From Kurthia massiliensis (GTDB taxonomy: Bacteria > Bacillota > Bacilli > Bacillales_A > Planococcaceae): 42,994 bases of DNA. The stretch spans positions 287,385-330,378 of the forward strand of contig NZ_HE610998.1 of assembly GCF_000285555.1 (NCBI RefSeq), read 5' to 3'. How positions within the stretch are numbered: the stretch's first letter is position 1; every line of letters starts with the position of its first letter. The position numbers and the translations under genes were made by a program. Shown one piece after another: positions 7,636 to 17,519 of this stretch. The notes under the pieces are model-generated. The model did no database searches. It was not told the origin of the DNA and saw only the letters and a program-made list of their open reading frames with translations.

Positions 7636-8195
7636 TACAACCACGTCGTCTTTTCAGAAAATAATGTACGTTTTGTTGCTGATGGTACTGCTGCTTCTGG
7701 ATAACCGATGAAAATTGTACCAATAATACATTCATCTTTTTGTGCACCGATAAATGAATGTAAACGTTCATCATGTACAAGTCCTACACCGCGCGTACGC
7801 CACACAAAGCCGAGTCCAAGTTCTTCTGCAGCTAACCACATGTTTTGAATAGCACAACTCGTTGCACATATGTCATCCATTGTAGCTGCCTCATCATTTT
7901 CAACCGCCTTTGCTGTTACGACAATAACAGTTGGTGTAGTAAGTACTACTTTTAGAGAGCTCTCTACTAGATTTGGTTTCGTCGGAAAACGTTCTTGTAA
8001 ATAAGCTGTCGCTAATGCTTCGTAATCTTTTTTCTTTTCTTTACCGAATACATAAAAATGCCAAGGCTCTCTTAAACGATCTGTCGGAGCATATGTCGCA
8101 ACTTCTAATAGTTGCTCAATTTTTTCTTTTTCTACAGGACGTGCTTCATAATTTCGGATAGCTCGTCTTTGTTTAATGGCTTTAATGACTGACAT
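7635..8195 (-). CDS. cbiY: Nitroreductase-family flavoprotein of the cobalamin operon (CbiY)
   Basis: 186 residues of the FMN nitroreductase fold: RRAIRNYEARPVEKEKIEQLL (FMN phosphate-binding arginines), APTDRLREPWHFYVF, the central CATSCAIQNMWLAAEELGLG dimer helix, and IIGTIFIGYPE near the end. The position between cysGA and btuR matches the gene called cbiY in the B. megaterium cobalamin operon. It is sometimes linked to BluB, which makes dimethylbenzimidazole. However, it is shorter than BluB (about 220 residues), and its flavin-site segment looks more like the YdjA-type nitroreductases. A corrinoid or flavin reductase role serving BtuR is an alternative. AGGAGG lies 9 bp upstream of the ATG, and the start overlaps cysGA by 14 bp. 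Confidence 0.85.
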   Translation of the reverse strand: MSVIKAIKQRRAIRNYEARPVEKEKIEQLLEVATYAPTDRLREPWHFYVFGKEKKKDYEALATAYLQERFPTKPNLVESSLKVVLTTPTVIVVTAKAVENDEAATMDDICATSCAIQNMWLAAEELGLGFVWRTRGVGLVHDERLHSFIGAQKDECIIGTIFIGYPEAAVPSATKRTLFSEKTTWL

Positions 8196-8946
8196 GTTGT
8201 TCCTCCTCTATCCATGCGAGTGTTTCATGTAAATTCGCTACTTGCCCTACTAATATAAGTGCAGGATTTTTAATATTTTGAAGAACTGCTTCTTCTGCAA
8301 TATTCTCTAATGTTGATAATATTGTTCGCTGCTCAGCTGTGGTCCCTTTCTCGATAATAGCAACAGCTGTGTCACTTGAACGTCCATGCTTCATTAATTG
8401 GTTAGCAATATATCGTAAATTACCAATCCCCATATAAAAAGCTAAAGTATCAATGCCTGTAGCAACTTTGTCCCACTGTACAGTATCTTGTCCTTTTTCG
8501 TCTCTTCCATGTCCTGTAATAATCGCAAAACTTGAAGCATATTCTCGGTGTGTAACTGAAATACCGGCATATGCAGGGGCAGCGATACCAGCAGTAATAC
8601 CTGGCACTACTTCATAGGCAATATTCGCTTCTCTTAATACGCTCGCTTCTTCTGCACCGCGCCCAAATACAAATGGATCGCCACCTTTTAAACGTGTCAC
8701 CATTTTCCCTTGCTTTGCTTTTTCCACAAGTAAATGATGAATTTCCTCTTGAATAAAGTGATGTCTCCCGGGTTCTTTTCCACAATAAATCATTTCAGCA
8801 TTGGGCTTTGCATATGTGAGAAGCTTTTGATTCACTAATCGGTCATAGGCAATTACATCTGCTTGTTGAATACATTCAAGCCCCTTTAATGTAATAAGTT
8901 TTGGATCACCTGGACCTGCTCCTACTAAATAAACTTTTCCGTACAT
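8182..8946 (-). CDS. cysG(A)/cobA: Uroporphyrinogen-III C-methyltransferase (SUMT)
   Basis: 254 residues, the length of a stand-alone SUMT without the dehydrogenase/chelatase (CysG-B) half. It methylates uroporphyrinogen III at C2 and C7 with SAM to give precorrin-2, the branch point to siroheme and cobalamin. Motifs: [15 protein letters not shown] (SAM loop), DVIAYDRLV, TRLKGGDPFVFGRGAEE and VPGITAGIAAPAYAGISVTHR. It overlaps the cbiA end by 22 bp and the cbiY start by 14 bp. Because no CysG-B domain or SirC-like dehydrogenase is in this window, oxidation of precorrin-2 to sirohydrochlorin must be encoded elsewhere. Confidence 0.96.
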   Translation of the reverse strand: MYGKVYLVGAGPGDPKLITLKGLECIQQADVIAYDRLVNQKLLTYAKPNAEMIYCGKEPGRHHFIQEEIHHLLVEKAKQGKMVTRLKGGDPFVFGRGAEEASVLREANIAYEVVPGITAGIAAPAYAGISVTHREYASSFAIITGHGRDEKGQDTVQWDKVATGIDTLAFYMGIGNLRYIANQLMKHGRSSDTAVAIIEKGTTAEQRTILSTLENIAEEAVLQNIKNPALILVGQVANLHETLAWIEEEQHVSH

Positions 8947-10295
8947 CTAGACACTCCTTCTACACAAGCACGCACAAATCGTGTTGCTATCATTGGATTT
9001 GAGGCGAAATGGAAATGAGTATAACCTGCAATAATATTGTCTTGCATGTAACCTTCACCTTTTGCTTTAAATTTTCCTTTTGTATGATAGGCATATTTTT
9101 CAACACCTTCATAAATTGAGTAATGGAACTCGTGACCTTTTGCTTCCATTCCTTCTTCTAATAAGAAGTTTCCACTTTTACCATGAATTTCACGATAACC
9201 TAAAGCTACTCGCTTACCCTGCATTTTAGTTTTGCCAGGAATGACGCCAACCATATCAAACTGCGTGCCATCTACAAGTTCAATATTTTCTGTCAAATAC
9301 ATAAAGCCGCCACATTCTGCAAATATCGGCTTTTGCTGTGCGACAAACGCTTGAATAGATTGTTTCGTCTTTTCATTTTTAGCTAGTTGAGCCGCAAATT
9401 CCTCTGGAAATCCACCACCAATATATAAACCATCTGTCTCAGGTATTACCTCATTATTAAGTGGAGAAAAGTAAACAATATTAGCACCATTTGCTTCTAA
9501 TAAAGCCAAATTTTCCTCATAGTAAAAATTAAATGCAGCATCTTTTGCCACTGCAATCGTACATTGCGTTGGCGCTTTTTTTGTAAAAATAGAAGTAGAT
9601 ACATTTAAAACAGGTGCTTCTGTTAAAGTGAGTAATTGATCAATATCGATTGTTTCCTCTATTAATCGCGCTAATTGTTCGAAATATTCAGCCATTTCTC
9701 CACGTTCTAAAGCGGGGATCAACCCTAAATGTCGGCTAGGCATATGTAAATCAGCATTTTTTTTCATGTAACCAATGACTGGCACATGACATTCTGCTTC
9801 TATCGCTTGTTTAACAATATTAAAATGACCGCTACTTCCTACTTGATTCGCAATAACAGCCACAATATGAGGAGATGTTGACAACATTTGAAATCCTTTA
9901 ACAATAGCTGCTGCACTACGAGCCATCGCTGCACAATTCACTACAAGTACGACAGGTGATTTAGTAATAGCTGCAATATCAGCTGTAGATCCAATATCCG
10001 ACAAAGGATCTTTCCCATCGTAAAAGCCCATTACCCCTTCAATAATTGCTACATCACTATCAGCAGAAGCTCGTTTTACAATATCATTTATCACATCGTT
10101 ACTAAACATAAAACTATCAATATTATGAGATGTCCTGTTCGTAACTGCTCGATGAAACGATGGGTCAATATAATCTGGACCGCATTTAAATCCTTGAACT
10201 TTTAAACCTTTTCGTTGTAACGCAGCCATTAAGCCAATCGTTAAAGTCGTTTTCCCGACACCGCTATTGGTTCCTGCTATAACAAATCTTTTCAT
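8925..10295 (-). CDS. cbiA: Cobyrinate a,c-diamide synthase
   Basis: 456 residues, normal length. It uses ATP and glutamine to amidate the a and c carboxylates of cobyrinate. The N-terminal domain has the P-loop AGTNSGVGKTTLTIG, then CGPDYIDPSFH and EGVMGFYDG, all diagnostic for CbiA/CobB. The C-terminal amidotransferase domain has GLYIGGGFPEEFA and IFAECGGFMYLTE, with the catalytic Cys328. It overlaps cbiG by 4 bp and the SUMT gene by 22 bp. Unlike the aerobic enzyme CobB it acts here in an anaerobic pathway, judged from the neighbouring cbi genes. Confidence 0.97.
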   Translation of the reverse strand: MKRFVIAGTNSGVGKTTLTIGLMAALQRKGLKVQGFKCGPDYIDPSFHRAVTNRTSHNIDSFMFSNDVINDIVKRASADSDVAIIEGVMGFYDGKDPLSDIGSTADIAAITKSPVVLVVNCAAMARSAAAIVKGFQMLSTSPHIVAVIANQVGSSGHFNIVKQAIEAECHVPVIGYMKKNADLHMPSRHLGLIPALERGEMAEYFEQLARLIEETIDIDQLLTLTEAPVLNVSTSIFTKKAPTQCTIAVAKDAAFNFYYEENLALLEANGANIVYFSPLNNEVIPETDGLYIGGGFPEEFAAQLAKNEKTKQSIQAFVAQQKPIFAECGGFMYLTENIELVDGTQFDMVGVIPGKTKMQGKRVALGYREIHGKSGNFLLEEGMEAKGHEFHYSIYEGVEKYAYHTKGKFKAKGEGYMQDNIIAGYTHFHFASNPMIATRFVRACVEGVSRCTEKFI

Positions 10296-11425
10296 GATGT
10301 CACTTCCTCAAAATTTATTGCCGCTACAGATATTGTTGTATTACCTGATTTTCTCTTTACAAGTATCAAGTCATCATTGCCGCTATACAACCGGACAGCT
10401 GGCTCACTAACACCATATACACCTGTATATTTAAATACCGTATCGGACGGAGCCGTCACTATAGTGCTGTTTAATTCATCTTTTGTATACCATTTAAAAT
10501 CCCAATCATACTTTTCTGTAATTTCATGGAAACATGGCTCATCTTTTTTTAATTCAAATGTAACAAGTGCTTTGACACTCTTTATAGACAATCCTAATTC
10601 TAATAACGTTTCTTGGATTACGTTTTCTATTTCTGCTGTAGATGTTCCTCTATTACACCCCATCCCAATCACAATTGATTTTGGACGATAAATAACGTGA
10701 TTTGAAATTAATATCGATGGATCTAAAAGACGATGGGTAATAATAAGTGCAGCATCCGGATTTGCAGCCATTGCTTCTTCAATCGTTTCATACAACTTTA
10801 AATTCTGTGGCATCGGTGTATCATGCATCCACCAGTTCGTTTCACCAGCTTCTTGAACGATAGCGACATGTTCCTCATTTACAACTGATGCAGATACAGG
10901 TGTTAATTGATCGGGACTATCCCATTGCCAACCGAACTTTGCACCAAAAAGATCTACTGGAATCGTCTTTTGTACATCTGAAGCTGTTGTAATAATTGCA
11001 TTTGCATTCAATGCCTCTGCTACTGTATGCGTTAAAGCATTTGCACCACCTAAATGACCTGATAGCATGCTGATCACATTTTCGCCGCGATCATCAATAA
11101 CGACAACTGCTGGATCCACCTTTTTATTTACAAGAAGTGGTGCAATCATTCTTACTACTGCTCCAAGTGAGATGATTGTAATAATTCCATCATAATGTTT
11201 AAAAAGAGCGGGAAATAACATGCGTACACTACCACTAAAAAGTTGCACATTATGTGCGTGCTCATCACCTCGTTCAAATTTACTCATATAATAAACATCT
11301 GTATTTGGCAATGCTTCATGTAAACGACGGCTGATTGCTACTCCGTGTTTTGTAATAGCGACAATAGCATAATGATGTTTTACTTTAATCGGTGCCAATA
11401 CATCTTCCTTTAATTCAATAACCAT
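10292..11425 (-). CDS. cbiG: Cobalt-precorrin-5A hydrolase
   Basis: 377 residues. CbiG opens the delta-lactone of cobalt-precorrin-5A and releases acetaldehyde from C20, the step that defines the anaerobic route. The N-terminal part shows AIVAITKHGVAISRRLHEALP and GIITIISLGAVVRMIAPLL. The middle shows DDRGENVISMLSGHLGGANALT, the family's most conserved block. The C-terminal CobE-like domain begins with SIVIGMGCNRGTSTAEIE. It overlaps cbiF by one base and cbiA by four. No missing motif is apparent. Confidence 0.95.
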   Translation of the reverse strand: MVIELKEDVLAPIKVKHHYAIVAITKHGVAISRRLHEALPNTDVYYMSKFERGDEHAHNVQLFSGSVRMLFPALFKHYDGIITIISLGAVVRMIAPLLVNKKVDPAVVVIDDRGENVISMLSGHLGGANALTHTVAEALNANAIITTASDVQKTIPVDLFGAKFGWQWDSPDQLTPVSASVVNEEHVAIVQEAGETNWWMHDTPMPQNLKLYETIEEAMAANPDAALIITHRLLDPSILISNHVIYRPKSIVIGMGCNRGTSTAEIENVIQETLLELGLSIKSVKALVTFELKKDEPCFHEITEKYDWDFKWYTKDELNSTIVTAPSDTVFKYTGVYGVSEPAVRLYSGNDDLILVKRKSGNTTISVAAINFEEVTS

Positions 11426-12201
11426 TATTCTTTCACCGCTTTACGGAAACCATGTGTAAATGTTTTATCATACAATTTCGAGCGATAATCTTTTTCATGA
11501 ATATGTGGATCTAATGCCCAACCAGCTAAAATCATCGCATGTTTTCGAATACCATTTATACGCATATCTTCATCCAAATGACTAAGCGTTGTGCGCACAA
11601 TTTTTTGATCTGGCCATGTCGCACGTTGTACAACCGCTACAGGCGTATCATCTGACCAACCAGCTGCCTGTAGTTCTTTCACAATTTTTTTTGTAAGCGT
11701 TGCACTTAAAAATAACGCAATTGTACAATGATGACTTGCTAAATTTTTTAATTTTTCTAATTCAGGAACTGGTGTACGACCTTCAGCACGTGTTAAAATC
11801 AGTGTCTGTGTTAAATCTGGAATTGTGAGCTCTGCACCAACTGCTGCTGCAGAAGCAAATACAGAACTTACGCCTGGAATAATTTCACATGTAATATCAT
11901 TTTGTTTTAAAATCGCCATTTGCTCCATAATAGCGCCGTACATAGCAGGGTCTCCCGTATGAACACGTGCTACGACTTTTCCTTCATTAACTCGATTCAC
12001 GATTTCTTGTACCATTTCATCTAAATGCATACCAGCTGTCTTTAACACTTCGGCTTCAGGTTTTGCTTTCGCAATCAATTCCTTATTTACTAAAGAATCT
12101 GTATACATTACGACATCAGCAGTCTGAATGATATTTAAACCTTTGACTGTTACTAAATCGGGGTCTCCCGGTCCTGCACCAACAATATAAATTTTTTTCA
12201 T
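11425..12201 (-). CDS. cbiF: Cobalt-precorrin-4 C11-methyltransferase
   Basis: 258 residues of the tetrapyrrole methylase fold. It adds the C11 methyl group from SAM to cobalt-precorrin-4. Motifs: [28 protein letters not shown] (the aspartate/tyrosine stretch typical of CbiF/CobM), [17 protein letters not shown] and [19 protein letters not shown]. The segment [24 protein letters not shown] is characteristic of CbiF and not of the other methylases in this operon. It shares one base with cbiL upstream and one with cbiG downstream. Confidence 0.96.
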   Translation of the reverse strand: MKKIYIVGAGPGDPDLVTVKGLNIIQTADVVMYTDSLVNKELIAKAKPEAEVLKTAGMHLDEMVQEIVNRVNEGKVVARVHTGDPAMYGAIMEQMAILKQNDITCEIIPGVSSVFASAAAVGAELTIPDLTQTLILTRAEGRTPVPELEKLKNLASHHCTIALFLSATLTKKIVKELQAAGWSDDTPVAVVQRATWPDQKIVRTTLSHLDEDMRINGIRKHAMILAGWALDPHIHEKDYRSKLYDKTFTHGFRKAVKE

Positions 12202-12899
12202 TATTTACGCACCACCATTAATGTTAAATATTCCAGCTCTACACCATCTAACTCTGATGTTTTCCAAATAACTTCTTCATCTGATGTTACTTTTGTAACG
12301 ACATGGGCTTTTTCTAATAAATTTAAATCACGTAAAACACGAAGCATTAAATCAATAACCTTAGCTACTTTTATAAAAACGACTGCATCATGCTCTTCAA
12401 TCACTTTACGCATCGCATCGTAATCATCGACTGCTGGGATCATTGCAATATGATCATCGCCATCGCCAAGAGCAATTCCTAATCTCGAAGCTGAACCGTT
12501 GAACGAAGAAATACCAGGTACCATTTGAATGTCTACTTCTGGATGACGTTCTTTCATTAAATTCATTAAATGAATAAACGTACTAAATAACATTGGGTCG
12601 CCCTCTGTTACAAAAGCGACGTCTTTTCCTTCGGCAATGCGTGCATAAACTTCGTCGACTGCTTTGTTCCATTCACGATCGAGTGTCTCCTGATGTTTTG
12701 TCATCGGGAACACTAGTCCTAACATTTCTTTATCCATACCACTCACATATACATCAACAATACGCTGTGCATAACTTTTTTTACCTTTCATCTTTTTCGG
12801 ATAAGCAATAACTGGTGACTCCTTCATCACGCGGAATGCCTTTACAGTAATGAGTTCCGGGTCTCCCGGTCCTACGCCTAAACCAAATAATGTTGCCAT
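12201..12899 (-). CDS. cbiL: Cobalt-precorrin-2 (factor II) C20-methyltransferase
   Basis: 232 residues. It methylates C20 of cobalt-factor II. The N-terminus FGLGVGPGDPELITVKAFRVM and the segment VIAYPKKMKGKKSYAQRIV are typical of CbiL/CobI, as are FVTEGDPMLFSTFIHLM and VPGISSFNGSASRLGIAL. Its ATG directly abuts the cbiET stop codon (TAAATG). The ribosome site GGAGGAAA is inside the end of cbiET, so the two are translationally linked. Confidence 0.95.
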   Translation of the reverse strand: MATLFGLGVGPGDPELITVKAFRVMKESPVIAYPKKMKGKKSYAQRIVDVYVSGMDKEMLGLVFPMTKHQETLDREWNKAVDEVYARIAEGKDVAFVTEGDPMLFSTFIHLMNLMKERHPEVDIQMVPGISSFNGSASRLGIALGDGDDHIAMIPAVDDYDAMRKVIEEHDAVVFIKVAKVIDLMLRVLRDLNLLEKAHVVTKVTSDEEVIWKTSELDGVELEYLTLMVVRK

Positions 12900-14105
12900 T
12901 TATATTTCCTCCTTGGATGCCGTAATAATGAAAATTGGATTTAATGGAACGAATCGTGTCATATCTAAAATTGGCTTACTTCTTGCAATTTGCGCTTGAA
13001 TAATTTGTACGTGTAACCCTAGTTCTTTAAAAATTGCTACGGCTTTCGCTAAATTTTCAATCGTCGTTGCATTTAAAACAATTCGTCCTTTTTCATTTAA
13101 TCGCTGTGCACAAATTGTTAATAATTCTTTCATATTGCCACCTGTTCCACCTAAGAAAACGGCATCAGGATTTGGAAATTCATCTAAACGCTCTGGTGCT
13201 TTGCCATGAATAGCTGTCATATCAACACGAAATTTTCGTTGGTTTTCCAAACAGTTGGCTAAATCAGGTTCATTTTTTTCGATAGCATAAATAGCACCTT
13301 CATTTGCGATACGTCCTGCTTCAATGCCGATAGAACCAGTGCATGTCCCAATATCCCACACAATCGATTGTTTTTTGAGGTTCATTTGTTGAATAGCTAG
13401 GACGCGAATTTCTTTTTTTGTAATTAAACCTTTATCCGGCTTCCTTTGTGAAAAAGCTTCATCATCAATTCCTAATGTCCAGACTTTTGGTAGCATTTTT
13501 GCCCTTAGAATGACTACGTTTAACGGTGAAAATGAAGCATGCCGCATTTCTTCTATTGTAAAATAACGACAACGTTCATTAGGACCTTCTAAATTTTCCG
13601 CCACAAAAGCCTCATATTCATCAAAGCCGAAATCAAATAAATAATTTGCAATTGCATTTGGTGAATTTACTTCATCTGTCAGAAGTGCTACTTTTCGTTC
13701 GCCATTAATTTTTTGTGCAAGCCCTTTAATAGGACGTCCATGTAAACTAATCACTTTTGCATCTTGCCAACTCATTTGACAACGAGCGAATGCTAGTTGC
13801 ATAGAACTCACATACGGATAGATTTCAAGTGGTACCTTTGTTGATAAGTACTGTCCAATGCCATAAAAAAGTGGATCACCTGATGCTAAAATCACAACAT
13901 TACCTGATGCTGCTAAAATTTTTTCAACAACTTGTTTTAAGCCGCCTTTAATGATAATTTTGTGCCCCTGATATGTATTGAAAAACTTCATTACACGTTC
14001 TCCTGCTACAAGTACATCACTACTAGCTATCCAGGTACGTGCTTCTTCGCTCAAAGATGCTTCACCATTATCCCCGATTCCAATTAATTTGATCGATGTT
14101 GTCAA
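12900..14105 (-). CDS. cbiET: Fused cobalt-precorrin-7 C5-methyltransferase / precorrin-6B C15-methyltransferase (decarboxylating)
   Basis: 401 residues, a CbiE-CbiT fusion like CobL of the aerobic pathway and CbiET of B. megaterium. The CbiE half (1 to about 200) is a tetrapyrrole methylase with [15 protein letters not shown] and [15 protein letters not shown]. The CbiT half (about 215-401) is a class-I SAM methyltransferase with [36 protein letters not shown] and [14 protein letters not shown]. It methylates C5 and C15 and decarboxylates the C12 acetate. The start codon is TTG at 14105, supported by AGGAAGGG 10 bp upstream; this places the start 38 bp inside cbiD. Confidence 0.95.
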   Translation of the reverse strand: MTTSIKLIGIGDNGEASLSEEARTWIASSDVLVAGERVMKFFNTYQGHKIIIKGGLKQVVEKILAASGNVVILASGDPLFYGIGQYLSTKVPLEIYPYVSSMQLAFARCQMSWQDAKVISLHGRPIKGLAQKINGERKVALLTDEVNSPNAIANYLFDFGFDEYEAFVAENLEGPNERCRYFTIEEMRHASFSPLNVVILRAKMLPKVWTLGIDDEAFSQRKPDKGLITKKEIRVLAIQQMNLKKQSIVWDIGTCTGSIGIEAGRIANEGAIYAIEKNEPDLANCLENQRKFRVDMTAIHGKAPERLDEFPNPDAVFLGGTGGNMKELLTICAQRLNEKGRIVLNATTIENLAKAVAIFKELGLHVQIIQAQIARSKPILDMTRFVPLNPIFIITASKEEI

Positions 14106-15201
14106 TGTTCTCAGCCCTTCCTAATTGTTCACCCTTCATCGAATAAATAAAGGTACTTACATTCATATTGCTTTTTACATGATGTAATGCTGAATAACAG
14201 CAAGCTTCACATAGATGGTTAAAAAATGATGGATAATTATTTTCCAACATAATTTCACCTACATGAGAAGCTGTATTAGCATGGCGTATTTCTTCTTGTA
14301 AATGTTGTGGCACTCCAATATCGGCAGCAATTTGTGCCAAAAAATTAAAATCAATAGGTGCACTTTTCGAATGAACCATCATAACGCCTTGTGCTACTTT
14401 CGAAAATTTCCCCATCATTCCAACAAGTGTCACTTTCGGAATATCATGAAGTTTACAATGTTTTAACGCATGCCCTACAAAATCACCCATTTCGATAAAA
14501 CATTCTTCTGCTAAATTTGGAAAAAGTGCCATCGCATAACGTTCGCTGCGCCCACCAGTTGTCAATATGAGGTGTCGTTGACCAGCTGCACTTGCGACAC
14601 TTACAGCTTCCGCAATACTTGCCATGTAAGCGGCACTTGAAAATGGTACGACTGTACCGCGCGTCCCTAAAATAGAAATACCACCAATAATGCCAAGTCG
14701 TCCATTTAACGTTTTTTTTGCAAGTTCTTCACCATCTGGTACAGATATGACGACTTTCACGCCTCTTTTAATGCCGAAATGTGTTAATGTTTCTTTGACT
14801 ACTTCATATAGCATTTTCCTTGGTACTGGATTAATGGCAGCTTCCCCCACTGGTACTGGTAGCCCTGGCTTTGTCACTCTTCCTACCCCAATGCCTCCAT
14901 CTAATACAACATCATCCCCATCGATAAATGATACGGTCGATTCAATTAATGCAAGGTGCGTTACATCTGGATCATCTCCTGCATCTTTAATCGTCCCACA
15001 TCGCACGGTATCCCCTTCGCGTACGGTATGTTCTATCGTAAATGTTGCATATTTACCAATCGGTAATAAAATCGTTACCGATTCTTGTTCCTCCCCTGAA
15101 AGTAATGCAATTAAAGCGGCTTTTGTTGTTGCAGTTGCACAAGCGCCTGTCGTATATCCATGTCGCATATCTTTCGGGTCTTTTTTCTTCTTTTTTTCCA
15201 T
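14068..15201 (-). CDS. cbiD: Cobalt-precorrin-5B C1-methyltransferase
   Basis: 377 residues. CbiD methylates C1 of cobalt-precorrin-5B and is specific to the anaerobic route. The hallmark [17 protein letters not shown] lies at residues 13-29, followed by [39 protein letters not shown] and [12 protein letters not shown] use the ATG at 15201, three bases after the cbiC stop; its ribosome site is weak. An internal ATG at residue 12 (just before RHGYTTG) also lacks a good site. The lysine-rich leader [10 protein letters not shown] is odd, but similar basic leaders occur in relatives. The end overlaps cbiET by 38 bp. Confidence 0.95.
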   Translation of the reverse strand: MEKKKKKDPKDMRHGYTTGACATATTKAALIALLSGEEQESVTILLPIGKYATFTIEHTVREGDTVRCGTIKDAGDDPDVTHLALIESTVSFIDGDDVVLDGGIGVGRVTKPGLPVPVGEAAINPVPRKMLYEVVKETLTHFGIKRGVKVVISVPDGEELAKKTLNGRLGIIGGISILGTRGTVVPFSSAAYMASIAEAVSVASAAGQRHLILTTGGRSERYAMALFPNLAEECFIEMGDFVGHALKHCKLHDIPKVTLVGMMGKFSKVAQGVMMVHSKSAPIDFNFLAQIAADIGVPQHLQEEIRHANTASHVGEIMLENNYPSFFNHLCEACCYSALHHVKSNMNVSTFIYSMKGEQLGRAENIDNIDQINWNRG

Positions 15202-15204
15202 TAA

Positions 15205-15891
15205 TTATGAACGATCAGCTAAAATAGAAATTGCATTGAGTGCAGCAACGGTTACCGTACTACCGCCTTTACGCCCAACATTTGTAATAAATGGAACTTC
15301 TGTTACTTTTGACAACTCTTCTTTAGATTCGGCAGCCGAAACGAATCCAACAGGCATCCCAATAATTAAATCGGGTTTTGCAATACCTTCACGAATTAAA
15401 CGAATCAATTCAAGTAATGCAGTAGGTGCATTGCCAATAGCATAAATGCCCCCTTCATGAAGACGTGCTGCTTTTTGCATTGAAATAATCGCGCGTGTTG
15501 TGTTATGTTCTTTTGCCATTTTTGCTACATCTTCGTCAGCAATGTGGCAATATAAGTCACCACCATGCTTTTGGAATCGTTTGCGGCCCGAACCACTTTG
15601 AATCATTTGAACATCAGCAATTACAGGACGCCCTGCGCGAATTGCTTCCACGCCTGCTTGAATGGCATCAGGGTGAATGATCACGCTTTTTCCTAATTCG
15701 AAATCTGCAGAAGCATGGATAATACGACGAATAATTGACCATTCATCATCTGAGTAATGATGAGGACCATATTCTTCTAAAATCGTTTCAAAACTATATT
15801 CATAAATACGATTGGGCTCTACTGTGAGTGGGGTAAAATCTGTATTAAAGTTGTCTGTATTAATAAATAATTCTTTTTGATCGCTATTCAT
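15205..15891 (-). CDS. cbiC: Cobalt-precorrin-8 methylmutase
   Basis: 228 residues. It moves the methyl group from C11 to C12, giving cobyrinic acid. The catalytic-histidine segment RRIIHASADFE (His near residue 60) and VIADVQMIQSG are conserved in CbiC/CobH. GNAPTALLELIRLI and GMPVGFVSAAESKEEL also match the family. The N-terminal extension of about 15 residues before the core is poorly conserved. It overlaps cbiJ by 4 bp. Confidence 0.96.
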   Translation of the reverse strand: MNSDQKELFINTDNFNTDFTPLTVEPNRIYEYSFETILEEYGPHHYSDDEWSIIRRIIHASADFELGKSVIIHPDAIQAGVEAIRAGRPVIADVQMIQSGSGRKRFQKHGGDLYCHIADEDVAKMAKEHNTTRAIISMQKAARLHEGGIYAIGNAPTALLELIRLIREGIAKPDLIIGMPVGFVSAAESKEELSKVTEVPFITNVGRKGGSTVTVAALNAISILADRS

Positions 15892-16646
15892 TGTAAAATT
15901 CCTCCTATAAACTGTTCTATTTCATCAAATGTATGAAACATATTTTCATAAGTTATTTTTGGACGTGCAATAAGAATAACTTCTATACCAAGTGCAATAG
16001 CTGTCGTGATTTTTTCATCTACTGAACCGACCTTGCCACTTTCTTTTGTAATCATTAAAGTCGTATCATATTGCTTGTAAAGTGCTGTGTTTAATTCTGC
16101 TGAAAATGGTCCCTGCATCGCAATAATATTTTTTTGAGGAATGCCGAGTTCATTGCATTTTTCCATATTATCAATACGAGGTAACATACGAGCTGTAAGT
16201 GTAATACCTTCTACATCAAGTAAATATTTTGTGAATATTTGTAATGTTTTGCTACCCGTTAATAACATAATATTTCCTTTTCTTTTTAATGCTTCTAAAG
16301 CAGCTTGTTCATAGTTCTCTACAATTTTAATATTTTTATTTTCATAATTTTCAGATATTCTTTCGTAACGACAATATGGCACACCAGCTATTTGAGCAGC
16401 TCGTTGTGCATTTTTAGATGCTTCTTCGGCAAATGGATGACTAGCATCTACAACCATTTCGTCCCCACGTACAATAATTCTTTCAGCCATTTCTTCTGCT
16501 GTTAAACGTCCAATATGTGTTTGAACTCCTACATCTATCAAACTTTGTGCGGCAGACTCCGTTACGACCGTAGCTAAAACATTATATTGATTATTTAAGC
16601 GAACAGCTAAAGTACGAGCATCACTCGTTCCTGCTAACAAAAACAT
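15888..16646 (-). CDS. cbiJ: Cobalt-precorrin-6A reductase
   Basis: 252 residues. It reduces cobalt-precorrin-6A to 6B with NADH. The N-terminus FLLAGTSDARTLAVRLN is the family nucleotide-binding loop. VDASHPFAEEASKNA, PYCRYER, LLTGSKTL and AMQGPFS followed by TKESGKVGSVDEK are all characteristic of CbiJ/CobK. The start overlaps the cbiX stop by one base (TAATG). It is complete and ends with IEQFIGGIL-type residues at the overlap with cbiC. Confidence 0.95.
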   Translation of the reverse strand: MFLLAGTSDARTLAVRLNNQYNVLATVVTESAAQSLIDVGVQTHIGRLTAEEMAERIIVRGDEMVVDASHPFAEEASKNAQRAAQIAGVPYCRYERISENYENKNIKIVENYEQAALEALKRKGNIMLLTGSKTLQIFTKYLLDVEGITLTARMLPRIDNMEKCNELGIPQKNIIAMQGPFSAELNTALYKQYDTTLMITKESGKVGSVDEKITTAIALGIEVILIARPKITYENMFHTFDEIEQFIGGILQ

Positions 16647-17509
16647 TAATACTGCACTTCCTTGTGATCGTGATTATGGTCATGGTCATGATGATGATGG
16701 TGATCTACAAATTCAGAAGCATTAATACGATACGTACATGTATCACAATTCATTTTTACAGCACCAATTAACGCTTCCTTAATACGTTCTAAAACAACTT
16801 TTTCAAGTAATGGATGATAACCGAAATAATCGCATAATGTAATGTCCATATTATATTGTGCAACATATCTTTCTTTCCAATCAGCCATACGTTCCATTAA
16901 AATTCCTGTGAATAAAAAGTAAGGTAACATATATACTTTTTTAGCACCTAATTTTTCACAGCGTGCCATACCATCATCTACACTGGGATAAGTAACACCC
17001 ATAAACGCTGGTTCTACATTGCGAATGCCAATTTTTTCAGAAAGTAGACGGGCAATTTTATAAAAATCACTATTTGAGTCAGCATCACTTCCTCCACGAG
17101 CAATTAATAAAACAGCTGTATCATCAATATCTTCATTTGTAAAATCACTTTCTATTAAACGATAGTGTAAAATATCGATTAAACTTTCATGAATCCCTAA
17201 CGGACGACCATATGTGATATCTACTGTAGGGTACTGCTTTTTCGCTTCATCAATAGCCATTGGAATATGAATTTTAGAATGCCCTGCTTGTAGTAACATA
17301 ATTGGAATTGTGACAATTTTTTCAGCACCTTGATCTACACATGCTTTCATACCATCTGCAATATTTGGTCGTTCAAATTCTAAAAAGCATGTTTCTACAA
17401 TTAATGCATCATCTATTTGAGCCTTGATACGCTTTGAAAATTGTCTTACTTCTTCATTACCTGCGCCTAATCGACTACCGTGTCCTACTAATAAAACTGC
17501 TGTCTTCAT
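16646..17509 (-). CDS. cbiX: Sirohydrochlorin cobaltochelatase, long form with His-rich tail
   Basis: 287 residues from the ATG at 17509. TAGGAGTG lies 6-7 bp upstream, and the longer frame to 17587 lacks a site and runs back into cbiH60. It inserts cobalt into sirohydrochlorin at the start of the anaerobic branch. There are two ferredoxin-type chelatase repeats: LLVGHGSRLGAGNEEV, with the first active-site His, and LLIARGGSDADSNSDF, where the His is replaced by Arg. IPIMLLQAGHSKIHIPMAI contributes the second conserved His. Residues near 255 hold CDTC, part of the [4Fe-4S] site of CbiX-long proteins, followed by the tail DHHHHHDHDHNHDH, a probable metal store or delivery segment. Confidence 0.96.
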   Translation of the reverse strand: MKTAVLLVGHGSRLGAGNEEVRQFSKRIKAQIDDALIVETCFLEFERPNIADGMKACVDQGAEKIVTIPIMLLQAGHSKIHIPMAIDEAKKQYPTVDITYGRPLGIHESLIDILHYRLIESDFTNEDIDDTAVLLIARGGSDADSNSDFYKIARLLSEKIGIRNVEPAFMGVTYPSVDDGMARCEKLGAKKVYMLPYFLFTGILMERMADWKERYVAQYNMDITLCDYFGYHPLLEKVVLERIKEALIGAVKMNCDTCTYRINASEFVDHHHHHDHDHNHDHKEVQY

Positions 17510-17519
17510 ATATACACTC

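Noticed and set aside
14690..15445. 251-codon frame on the plus strand over cbiD/cbiC
   Set aside because: Ser/Thr/Pro-rich shadow of two well-supported minus-strand genes.
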